Below are positions 54,266-61,207 of a stretch of DNA of 61,207 bases, in pieces (positions within the stretch are counted from its first letter, which is position 1; every line of letters starts with the position of its first letter). The translations under genes were made by a program, and so were the position numbers. This DNA comes from Chryseobacterium gleum. Lineage in GTDB: Bacteria > Bacteroidota > Bacteroidia > Flavobacteriales_D > Crocinitomicaceae. The notes under the pieces are model-generated. The model did no database searches. It saw only the letters and a list, made by a program, of their open reading frames with translations, and had not been told where the DNA came from. The DNA is taken from assembly GCA_945888625.1 (NCBI GenBank), contig CAMDAH010000013.1:1-61207 (forward strand), given 5' to 3'.

Positions 54266-55369
54266 TTATTCGAATCCTTTTTCTTTTCCTTTTTCTTTAA
54301 TGCTTTTACTCATGGCTGAACCGAAATCATCTTTTGTACCAGATTCGCTTAATTTAGCTTTCTCTTTGGCAATAAAATCATCCCTAAGTAATGCTAATTG
54401 TACAATTTCTGCTTGAATGTTGCTTCTTTCAATTGTTTTATCCGCAATATATTTTTTAATATCTTCATCAGACTTACCTTTTAATTCAGCTGGCATTGCT
54501 CGTTCTTCTAAGTCTAAGATACTGGTAGAATCAGCTCGATAGGCATCGACTATATCCCAAGAAGCATTGTTGTAACTGCCTTTAGATTTTACAATCGCCC
54601 TTTCTGAAGCGACACTAATATTTTGATTCAAGGCATTGTTATCTTCTTTTAATTGGCTTTCCTTTTTGAGATTACCTGAAAAGCCATAGCTAATGTAAGT
54701 GCCATTCAGTGATTGGTTTAAACGAAAAATTTCATCATCATAAGGTGTCGCGATGGAAGTAATTTTATCATTCGAATTAATATTAAAATATGCTCCATTT
54801 GAACATGTTGCGCCATCTTTCCAAAATTCTCTGATACCTTGTTGATAATCGCCACAATAGATAGTATTTACGATCACGTCTTTTTTAAGAATTTCAGCAC
54901 ATACTTCTTTATAACTAATAGGACCTTGATTGAAGGGTTCATTTCCTGCAATATAAATCAGCTTTAAGTCCTTAGGATCATTTGACCAATTCAATTGTTG
55001 CAATGATTTTTGAATAGCCGCGCCGCAATATTCTTCACCACCATTGGTTCTAATACCAAAAAGCTTAGCGGAAATAAGATCTAAATCTGTCGTGAAATTA
55101 GTTTGCATTCGCACATAATTATCAACAGAAGAGATGCCCGAATTTCCATAATCATACATGGCAATCTCAAGTACTGGGGTTGTTCCTTGGTATCGTAAGC
55201 CACCTGCATCATTCACGATGGCCCATATTTTTGATTTTGCTTGATCTAACAAACCATCCATGCTATTTGAAGCATCAAAAAGAATAACTAATTGAATTTT
55301 TCTATTTTGCTGAGCTTGGGCAACAAAAGAAAAGGAAATTAATCCGATAAAAAGGGCTAGATTTTTCAT
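54266..55369 (-). CDS. Exported VWA domain protein
   Basis: A 367-residue exported protein: signal peptide (MKNLALFIGLISFSFVAQAQ), then a VWA domain with MIDAS DASNS ('VILFDASNSMDGLLDQAKSKIW') and 'LIYIAGNEPFNQGPISY'. The C-terminal third (about 255-367) is charged and coiled-coil-like ('NDIQAEIVQLALLRDDFIAKEK' in outline), giving a possible protein-binding arm. The longer frame to 55423 lacks the signal at its start, so the ATG at 55369 is preferred. It lies upstream of the membrane protein and DUF2891 genes and 67 bases after aroQ on the same strand. Confidence 0.83.
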   Translation of the reverse strand: MKNLALFIGLISFSFVAQAQQNRKIQLVILFDASNSMDGLLDQAKSKIWAIVNDAGGLRYQGTTPVLEIAMYDYGNSGISSVDNYVRMQTNFTTDLDLISAKLFGIRTNGGEEYCGAAIQKSLQQLNWSNDPKDLKLIYIAGNEPFNQGPISYKEVCAEILKKDVIVNTIYCGDYQQGIREFWKDGATCSNGAYFNINSNDKITSIATPYDDEIFRLNQSLNGTYISYGFSGNLKKESQLKEDNNALNQNISVASERAIVKSKGSYNNASWDIVDAYRADSTSILDLEERAMPAELKGKSDEDIKKYIADKTIERSNIQAEIVQLALLRDDFIAKEKAKLSESGTKDDFGSAMSKSIKEKGKEKGFE

Positions 55370-55436
55370 AAACGAACGATTAAAGGTTTTGCTTCCATAC
55401 AGGTAAGCCCTAAAAAAGTTCAATCGCTAAAAATAC

Positions 55437-55841
55437 TTATTGAAAATACGACAAGGCCATCTCGTAACCTTTAAGCCCAAAACCAACTATACAGCCAACA
55501 CAAACGGGCGCTAGAAGCGAATCGTGACGAAAAGACTCCCGACTAGAAAGATTTGAAATGTGTACCTCAACGACAGGAATTCCTATTGCAGCAATGCAAT
55601 CACGAATAGCAATACTTGTATGCGTATAGGCACCAGCATTTAGAATCACTCCATCGACACTCGCTTCTTGTAGAAAATTAATTAATTCACCTTCAACATT
55701 TGATTGCAAGTAGTGTAACTCATGATCAGATGTAGATTTTAAGGTAAGAAAGTAATCATCAAATGATTGATTTCCATAGATAGATGTTTCACGCTTGCCA
55801 ATTAAATTTAAATTTGGACCATTAATAATTAAAATTTTCAT
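55437..55841 (-). CDS. aroQ: 3-dehydroquinate dehydratase, type II
   Basis: Third step of the shikimate pathway. The 134-residue dodecamer-forming enzyme shows 'ILIINGPNLNLIGKRETSIYG' in pieces (catalytic Arg and Tyr), 'LNAGAYTHTSIAIRDCI', 'VEVHISNLSSRESFRHDSLLA' (given split; catalytic His and Arg) and 'GFGLKGYEMAL'. The start at 55841 is an ATG; a TTG three codons upstream is also in frame. It is divergent to xerD with only 2 bases between the two start codons. Confidence 0.95.
   Translation of the reverse strand: MKILIINGPNLNLIGKRETSIYGNQSFDDYFLTLKSTSDHELHYLQSNVEGELINFLQEASVDGVILNAGAYTHTSIAIRDCIAAIGIPVVEVHISNLSSRESFRHDSLLAPVCVGCIVGFGLKGYEMALSYFQ
55809..55816 (+). promoter_or_regulatory. 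Possible -7 element (TAAATTTG) for xerD, inside aroQ
   Basis: TAAATTTG lies 28 bases before the xerD TTG start, within the first codons of aroQ on the other strand. No TTG at the -33 distance. A matching minus-strand element for aroQ inside xerD was not found. Confidence 0.35.
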
Positions 55842-55843
55842 CC

Positions 55844-56749
55844 TTGTCAAGTTGGAATCGCTACATTAAAGAATTTGTATCATACCTAAAAATCGAAAAA
55901 GGATTAGCAGAAAATTCGATTTTCGCCTACCAAAACGATGTCGCTAAATTACAAGATTTTAGTATTGGAATAGGAAAAAATGCCGAACAAATAAGTTATC
56001 AAGACTTAAAATTATTTATTACTGCCTTATATGACTTAGGACTCAGTGCACGAACTCAGGCAAGAATAATATCAGGAATCAAGCAATTTTATAGCTACTT
56101 ACTTTTGGAAAATTACATTTCCATAGATCCAAGCGAATTATTAGACCCACCAAAAGTTGGAAGAAAATTACCAGAAGTGCTCACAATTGAAGAAATTGAT
56201 CAATTAATTGGTGTAATTGACATGAGTAAAACAGAGGCGCATCGCAACAAAGCAATAATCGAAACACTTTACAGTTGTGGGTTACGCGTATCAGAATTGG
56301 TGAACCTTCGGTTTTCTGATTTATTCTTTGAAGAAGGATTTGTGAGGGTAATTGGTAAAGGGAACAAAGAAAGACTCGTACCTGTATCATCCAGTGTAGA
56401 AAAAGAAATATCGATTTATAATGATCATATTCGACGGCATCAAAACATTAAAAAAGGGGATGAAAATGTCGTTTTTTTAAATCGGAGAGGGGGGAAACTG
56501 ACCCGTGTTATGATTTTTACCATCATTAAAGATTTAGCTGAACGAATTGGACTTCAAAAAACCATTTCGCCACATACCTTTAGGCATTCCTTTGCTACCC
56601 ATTTATTAGAGGGCGGGGCAAATCTAAGAGCCATACAAGAAATGCTTGGCCACGAATCAATTACCACTACAGAAATCTATACCCACCTTGATCAACGCTA
56701 TTTAAAAGAAGCGATACTTTCGTTTCATCCAAGAAATGCAGTGAATTAA
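55844..56749 (+). CDS. xerD: Tyrosine recombinase XerD
   Basis: Chromosome dimer resolution recombinase acting at dif with FtsK and a partner. The 301 residues have the N-terminal SAM-like domain ('YLKIEKGLAENSIFAYQNDV') and the catalytic domain with Arg in 'ETLYSCGLRVSEL', Lys in 'GKGNKERLVPV', the HxxR of 'SPHTFRHSFATHLLEGG', His in 'MLGHESITTTEIYTHL' and the nucleophile Tyr there. 'GLSARTQARIISGIKQFYSYL' is typical of Xer proteins rather than phage integrases. The start codon is TTG at 55844, right beside the aroQ start. Its stop overlaps the convergent E1 gene. Confidence 0.93.
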   Translation: MSSWNRYIKEFVSYLKIEKGLAENSIFAYQNDVAKLQDFSIGIGKNAEQISYQDLKLFITALYDLGLSARTQARIISGIKQFYSYLLLENYISIDPSELLDPPKVGRKLPEVLTIEEIDQLIGVIDMSKTEAHRNKAIIETLYSCGLRVSELVNLRFSDLFFEEGFVRVIGKGNKERLVPVSSSVEKEISIYNDHIRRHQNIKKGDENVVFLNRRGGKLTRVMIFTIIKDLAERIGLQKTISPHTFRHSFATHLLEGGANLRAIQEMLGHESITTTEIYTHLDQRYLKEAILSFHPRNAVN

Positions 56750-58737
56750 TACGCCAAAATAGCTTCAATCGCCTTGAGCAAGCGTTCCTGCGGTAAAAAT
56801 TGCCTTTCAAGATCAGCTGCAAAAGGAACAGGTGTATCCATCGACCCGACTCTACTCACGGGCGCATCTAAAAACTCGAAGCAATTTTCCATAATAAGCG
56901 CTGAAATTTCACCGCCAATTCCACCCATCAGGCAATCTTCATGCAAGACGATCACCCTACCCGTTTTCTTGGCTGCCTTATAAATAGTTTCAGTATCCAA
57001 GGGTAACAAGGTTCGTAAATCAACAATTTCAGCTGACTTTTCAGGAAAAGATTCCATAGCCTCGAACGCCCAATTTACGCCTGCACCATAAGTAATAATC
57101 GTTACATCATTTCCTTCATTCACCACATTTGCCTTACCGATTTCTAGTGTATAATAATCCGTTGGAACATTTCCTTTTACGCTTCGATAGAGCATTTTGT
57201 GTTCAAAAAACAATACAGGGTTTGGATCTTCAATCGCGGCATTTAACAATCCTTTTGCATCAAAGGGATTAGAGGGATAAACAATTTTTAATCCAGGAGT
57301 ATGAAAAAACCACGCTTCGTTGCTTTGAGAATGAAAAGGACCTGCAGCTGCCCCTGCTCCCGTTGGCATGCGAACCACAACATCAGCATTTTGTCCCCAC
57401 CTCCAATGAATCTTTGCTAGATTATTAATGATTTGATTGAATCCACAAGTTACGAAATCAGCAAATTGCATTTCAACAACAGCTTTCATTCCAGCGATTG
57501 ACAAACCAAGTCCGGCTCCTAAAATAGCTGATTCACACAAGGGCGTATTTCGAATTCGTTCCTTTCCAAATTCATCTACAAAACCCTCCGTAACTTTAAA
57601 GGCACCACCATATTCAGCAATGTCTTGCCCCATAATAATTAATGAGGGAAAACGCTCTAAGGATTGCCTTAAACCATTTTGTATTGCATCAATAAACCTA
57701 ATTTCCTCTGTCGTTTCGTTGGCATTCGTTGGTGTAAAAAGATGTGGAGCGTAAACATCCGTTAACTCGTTAGCGACATTAGGGATAATATCGCTCTGAT
57801 CATTTGCATGATCGAAAGCGACTTGAATATCATTTTTAATTTGACTTTTCAATGATTCATCATACTCATCCGTCAAAATTCCTTTTGATTTCAGAAATAC
57901 TTCAAAATTTACAACCGGGTCACGTTTTTCCCATTCGTCTTGAAGTCCTTCGGGATAATACTTTGTTCCAGATGCTTCCTCATGTCCACGCATTCTAAAC
58001 GTCATTAATTCCAACAGAACAGGTTTCGGGTCTACCCTGATTTCTTCGTTAATCGAACGGACAGCGCGGATAACATCCAATATATTATTTCCATCGACTT
58101 GAATTGCTTTCATTCCATAGCCAATCCCCTTATCAATAAATTGCTTGCATCTAAATTGTTCACTAGAAGGAGTCGATAAACCCCAAGAATTGTTTTCCAC
58201 ACAGAAAATAACAGGAAGATCCCAAACAGAAGCAACATTCAAGGCCTCATGAAAATCTCCTTCCGATGCACCACCATCACCAGTAAATACTAGGGTTGCT
58301 TTCTTTTCTCCGCGAATTTTATGTGCTAGTGCTATCCCATCTGCAATGCCTAATTGAGGTCCTAAATGAGAAATCATTCCAACAATCTTATATTCTTGAG
58401 TTCCAAAATGAAAAGATCTGTCACGCCCATTGGTAAACCCATCGGCTTTACCTTGAAATTGAGCAAAAAGTCTTGTTAACGGGATATCACGCGAAGTAAA
58501 AACACCCAAATTTCTGTGCATGGGAAGAATATATTCATCCTTATCCATTGCATAGCAAGTTCCAACAGAAATGCCCTCTTGTCCCCAACCTGAGAACCAT
58601 TTAGTAATCTTCCCTTGACGAAGAAGAATTAGCATTTTTTCTTCAATCAAACGTGGGGTGATTAGTTTTTGATAGATCGTGAGCAACTCAGCAGATTCAA
58701 AACCTGCGGCATCAAATTCTATGGTATTTTCTTTCAA
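56746..58737 (-). CDS. 2-oxoacid dehydrogenase E1, fused alpha-beta subunits
   Basis: A 663-residue fusion of E1 alpha (about 1-330) and E1 beta (about 335-663), as in branched-chain 2-oxoisovalerate dehydrogenases of Bacteroidota. The alpha half has the TPP site 'FTGDGGASEGDFHEALN' and 'VENNSWGLSTPSSEQF'. The beta half has 'GQDIAEYGGAFKVTEGFVDEFG', 'ILGAGLGLSIAGMKAVVEMQFADFV' (split), 'MPTGAGAAAGPFHSQSNEAW' and 'LHEDCLMGGIGGEI'. It decarboxylates 2-oxoacids from Leu, Ile and Val, or pyruvate. E2 and E3 are not adjacent. It fits with HMG-CoA lyase and methylmalonyl-CoA mutase elsewhere in the window. Confidence 0.94.
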   Translation of the reverse strand: MKENTIEFDAAGFESAELLTIYQKLITPRLIEEKMLILLRQGKITKWFSGWGQEGISVGTCYAMDKDEYILPMHRNLGVFTSRDIPLTRLFAQFQGKADGFTNGRDRSFHFGTQEYKIVGMISHLGPQLGIADGIALAHKIRGEKKATLVFTGDGGASEGDFHEALNVASVWDLPVIFCVENNSWGLSTPSSEQFRCKQFIDKGIGYGMKAIQVDGNNILDVIRAVRSINEEIRVDPKPVLLELMTFRMRGHEEASGTKYYPEGLQDEWEKRDPVVNFEVFLKSKGILTDEYDESLKSQIKNDIQVAFDHANDQSDIIPNVANELTDVYAPHLFTPTNANETTEEIRFIDAIQNGLRQSLERFPSLIIMGQDIAEYGGAFKVTEGFVDEFGKERIRNTPLCESAILGAGLGLSIAGMKAVVEMQFADFVTCGFNQIINNLAKIHWRWGQNADVVVRMPTGAGAAAGPFHSQSNEAWFFHTPGLKIVYPSNPFDAKGLLNAAIEDPNPVLFFEHKMLYRSVKGNVPTDYYTLEIGKANVVNEGNDVTIITYGAGVNWAFEAMESFPEKSAEIVDLRTLLPLDTETIYKAAKKTGRVIVLHEDCLMGGIGGEISALIMENCFEFLDAPVSRVGSMDTPVPFAADLERQFLPQERLLKAIEAILAY

Positions 58738-58760
58738 ACTTTTCGTGAATTATTAGAGGG

Positions 58761-58768
58761 CAAAATTA
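58761..58768 (-). promoter_or_regulatory. -7 element (TAATTTTG) for the E1 fusion gene
   Basis: On the minus strand TAATTTTG ends 23 bases before the ATG at 58737. Confidence 0.45.
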
Positions 58769-58830
58769 TTGAAAATAGTAGTGCAAATTCCTAATTGAAT
58801 AATTTATTAGTTCGAGGAAAAAAATTAATA

Positions 58831-58862
58831 AAAAAAAGCCCAATAAAATTGAGCTTTTTTTA
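58831..58862 (-). terminator. Intrinsic terminator of gdhA
   Basis: A hairpin with A-run and T-run on either side (GCCCAAT/ATTGAGC with one mismatch, loop AAA) follows the gdhA stop by about 20 bases. Flanking A and T tracts make it able to work in both directions; the minus-strand T-run is the relevant one here. Confidence 0.7.
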
Positions 58863-58883
58863 AAATTTTGAGGTTTATCAATA

Positions 58884-60230
58884 TTAAACCAAGCCTTGAT
58901 CAATCATTGAGTCAGCCACTTTAACAAAACCTGCAATATTGGCTCCTTTTACATAATCTACAAATCCATCAGCTCCCGTACCATATTGTACACAAGCATT
59001 ATGAATTGAAACCATGATACCATGTAGTTTTTGGTCTACTTCCTCCGCCGTCCAAGATAGACGCAAGGAATTTTGAGACATTTCTAATCCTGAAGTTGCT
59101 ACTCCACCAGCATTAGATGCTTTCCCAGGAGCAAATAAAATTTTAGCAGAAAGGAATGCTGTAACTGCTTCTGGCGTTGATGGCATGTTTGCTCCCTCAG
59201 CTACACAAATTACACCATTTGAAAGTAATACCTTAGCCTCTTCACCATTCAATTCATTTTGAGTTGCACAAGGAAGAGCAATATCAGCTTTGACTTCCCA
59301 AGGCCGTTTCCCAGCGATGAATTTAGCATTTGGATAATGAGTTACATATTCAGAAATCCTTCCTCGTTTAACATTTTTCAATTCCATAACAAACGCAAGT
59401 TTAGCTGCGTCAATTCCATCAGTATCATAAATATAGCCCTCAGAATCAGAAAGCGTTACTACTTTTGCGCCTAGCTGCGTCGCTTTTTCGCATGCATATT
59501 GCGCTACGTTTCCAGAACCTGATACAGATACCAATTTTCCAGCGAAAGAATCATTTTTAGTTGCCAACATTTCTTGAGCAAAATACACCGTACCGTAACC
59601 TGTCGCTTCTGGACGAATCAACGAACCTCCCCAATTTCTTGCTTTACCCGTTAAAACCCCTGTAAATTCATTTCTTATTCTTTTATATTGACCAAACATG
59701 TAACCAATTTCACGACCACCTACTCCAATATCCCCCGCAGGTACGTCGGTATTCGGACCAATATGCCGAGAAAGTTCAGTCATAAATGATTGACAAAATT
59801 TCATTACTTCATTGTCTGATTTTCCTTTAGGATCAAAATCAGAGCCACCTTTACCACCTCCCATCGGAAGAGTTGTAAGTGAATTTTTGAAGACTTGTTC
59901 GAAACCTAAAAACTTCAAAATTGATAAGTTAACAGATGGATGAAAACGCAAGCCTCCTTTGTACGGTCCGATAGCTGAATTAAATTCTACGCGGTAACCA
60001 CGATTAACTTGTATTTCACCTTTGTCATCTAACCATGGCACACGGAAGAGTATTGTTCTTTCTGGCTCAACGATTCGGTCTAAGATCTTAGCCAATTTAT
60101 ACTTTGGGTGCTCTTCCATAAAAGGAATAACTGCCTCAGCTACTTCATGAACAGCTTGAAGAAATTCTGTTTCATGAGAATTCTTTGCCTTAACAGCCGT
60201 CATGAAGTCTTCGATTTGTTTTTGATACAT
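58884..60230 (-). CDS. gdhA: Glutamate dehydrogenase (hexameric, small type)
   Basis: Reductive amination of 2-oxoglutarate or its reverse. The 448-residue form with 'NRGYRVEFNSAIGPYKGGLRF' (split) and 'LPMGGGKGGSDFDPKG' (catalytic Lys and Asp) is the hexameric class I GDH. The NAD(P) domain has 'VSVSGSGNVAQYACEKA'. The coenzyme cannot be fixed by eye, though this class is often NADP-linked. Monocistronic, with its own -7 element (60270-60277) and terminator. Confidence 0.96.
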   Translation of the reverse strand: MYQKQIEDFMTAVKAKNSHETEFLQAVHEVAEAVIPFMEEHPKYKLAKILDRIVEPERTILFRVPWLDDKGEIQVNRGYRVEFNSAIGPYKGGLRFHPSVNLSILKFLGFEQVFKNSLTTLPMGGGKGGSDFDPKGKSDNEVMKFCQSFMTELSRHIGPNTDVPAGDIGVGGREIGYMFGQYKRIRNEFTGVLTGKARNWGGSLIRPEATGYGTVYFAQEMLATKNDSFAGKLVSVSGSGNVAQYACEKATQLGAKVVTLSDSEGYIYDTDGIDAAKLAFVMELKNVKRGRISEYVTHYPNAKFIAGKRPWEVKADIALPCATQNELNGEEAKVLLSNGVICVAEGANMPSTPEAVTAFLSAKILFAPGKASNAGGVATSGLEMSQNSLRLSWTAEEVDQKLHGIMVSIHNACVQYGTGADGFVDYVKGANIAGFVKVADSMIDQGLV

Positions 60231-60269
60231 ACTATTAAACTTAAAAAGGGTTAATAAAATTTATGGAAG

Positions 60270-60277
60270 CAAATGTA
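60270..60277 (-). promoter_or_regulatory. -7 element (TACATTTG) for gdhA
   Basis: On the minus strand TACATTTG ends 39 bases before the gdhA ATG. Confidence 0.45.
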
Positions 60278-60382
60278 ACAAGTTTTTTAAGGCTGAATTA
60301 AAAATTCAAAATTAATTGAACAAATTAATTATTTGGAGACAAATAAAAAACCAACACTAAAAATTATTACCTTTTCTTTTAG

Positions 60383-60390
60383 TATATTTG
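60383..60390 (+). promoter_or_regulatory. -7 element (TATATTTG) for the truncated secreted-protein gene
   Basis: TATATTTG is followed by about 65 bases of AT-rich leader before the ATG at 60456. Confidence 0.4.
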
Positions 60391-60455
60391 AAAAAGTATT
60401 TTAGCAACTAAATGAATTTGATTTCGTTTAATTTTTGTTTTTAATTAATATTTAG

Positions 60456-61207
60456 ATGATAATAAAGTTACACCGACTCAAAACATTACTTTTTATACTC
60501 GTTCTTAGTCTATTTCACCAGACCTTTGGTCAGTTACAATTGTGCTTAGGTCAAGATGCTACGGTTTGTCCGGGACAAGCTGTAACCATTACCAATTGTA
60601 ATGCAGGAGGCGGAGTTCAAGTAGCAGGCTTATACCTAAATGCTCCTTCGCAAGTAAATTTATCAGATGATTCTTGGTCTGGTGTTGTAAATATTGGTTT
60701 TCCATTCAGTTTCTACGGAAACAATTATTCTCAATGTGTTATTGGATCAAATGGATTGGTTTCTTTCAATTTAGCAAATGCAAACGGATACTGTCCCTGG
60801 GCTTTAGGAGGAATTGGCCCCTTGCCAAATGCAGGATTTGCTGCAGCAAGAAATTCAATCATGTTAACCTATCAAGATATCAATCCATCCTTGGGCGGTC
60901 AGATCCAATACCAAACCATTGGAACGGCTCCTAATAGACGTTTTGTTGTTTTGTACAAAAACATTTTCATGTTTTCCTGCACGTCACAATGCAATTACAT
61001 GGCGATCGTCATGTATGAAACTACCAATGTATTTGAACTTCATATCGGAAACAAGCCACAATGTAATGGATGGAATGGTGGATTAGCGATACAAGGATCT
61101 GAAAATAACCCAGGTAATTTAGCACACATTACACCAGGCAGAAACAACTCGCAATGGGGAGCAAATCAAGATGGAAGACGTTTTACGCCTACTGCTCCAA
61201 ATAATAC
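60456..61207 (+). CDS. N-terminal part of a large secreted protein (runs off the window)
   Basis: An open frame of at least 250 codons from the ATG at 60456 to the right edge with no stop. It has a signal peptide (about 1-26, ending TFGQ), then 'LCLGQDATVCPGQAVTITNC', followed by 'DSWSGVVNIGFPFSFYGNNY', 'VIGSNGLVSF' and 'NGWNGGLAIQGSENN'. This start is typical of very long Bacteroidota proteins with PKD/Ig-like repeats ending in a CHU_C gliding-motility-associated domain that are secreted by the type IX system. The C-terminus is not in the window, so that part is inferred. Confidence 0.8.
   Translation, partial: MIIKLHRLKTLLFILVLSLFHQTFGQLQLCLGQDATVCPGQAVTITNCNAGGGVQVAGLYLNAPSQVNLSDDSWSGVVNIGFPFSFYGNNYSQCVIGSNGLVSFNLANANGYCPWALGGIGPLPNAGFAAARNSIMLTYQDINPSLGGQIQYQTIGTAPNRRFVVLYKNIFMFSCTSQCNYMAIVMYETTNVFELHIGNKPQCNGWNGGLAIQGSENNPGNLAHITPGRNNSQWGANQDGRRFTPTAPNN

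Noticed and set aside
55844..56749. The tyrosine recombinase as an integrase of a genomic island
   Set aside because: Motifs and position beside aroQ fit chromosomal XerD; there is no tRNA, attachment repeat or cargo.

Overview
The window looks like chromosomal DNA of a low-GC member of the Bacteroidota, most likely Flavobacteriales (a Crocinitomicaceae/Cryomorphaceae-like marine or freshwater lineage; the family is an inference). Evidence: adjacent gliding genes gldB and gldC, an N-terminal fragment of a large secreted protein of the kind seen in Bacteroidota, many signal-peptide outer-membrane barrels, the repeated promoter motif TAnnTTTG just upstream of start codons, AT-rich intergenic DNA and few Shine-Dalgarno sequences. 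No rRNA, tRNA, CRISPR array, prophage, integrase cassette or complete insertion sequence was recognised. The only repeat element seen is a REP-like inverted repeat near 13.35 kb.

Layout. 0-8 kb: small hypothetical genes, an ABC-F ATPase, a degenerate Rieske-like lipoprotein, a 2Fe-2S ferredoxin, nadE, then a tightly overlapping chain gldB-gldC-DUF2797-GtrA. 8-18 kb: a GT4 glycosyltransferase with a cysteine desulfurase, two overlapping secreted barrels, a persulfide dioxygenase-rhodanese fusion, an RhlE-like helicase, a flavin reductase-DUF2805 pair, and fba-accD. 18-28 kb: a GH20 hexosaminidase, a collagen-like surface protein with a 72-bp tandem repeat, a Tat-exported PLP enzyme, and an operon-like run menB-pepD-ribBA-lolD. 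28-31.5 kb: the least familiar region, with a degenerate zincin/winged-helix protein, a TerY-like VWA protein and a histone-deacetylase-fold enzyme.

31.5-48 kb: a TIGR02757 protein, pyrD-HMG-CoA lyase, an ECF sigma factor with a 60-residue membrane partner, a PorV-like and a helix-hairpin-helix outer-membrane pair, both methylmalonyl-CoA mutase subunits, an FtsB/DivIC-like division protein, a SpoIID-like protein, and a surE-lpxB chain. 48-61 kb: an NlpC/P60 hydrolase, an SDR epimerase, glyA, a three-gene set (periplasmic VWA, polytopic membrane protein, DUF2891), aroQ and xerD starting back to back, a fused E1 alpha-beta 2-oxoacid dehydrogenase, gdhA, and the start of a long secreted protein that runs off the end.

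Functionally, most genes are core metabolism (NAD, riboflavin, pyrimidine, menaquinone, lipid A, fatty acid, one-carbon). Several suit growth on proteins and polymers: amino-acid catabolism (gdhA, branched-chain E1, HMG-CoA lyase, methylmalonyl-CoA mutase), His-dipeptidase and hexosaminidase. Genes are densely packed with many 4-bp start/stop overlaps and tail-to-tail stop overlaps. The best candidate for an undescribed system is 28265-31453; a second, weaker one is 51825-55369.
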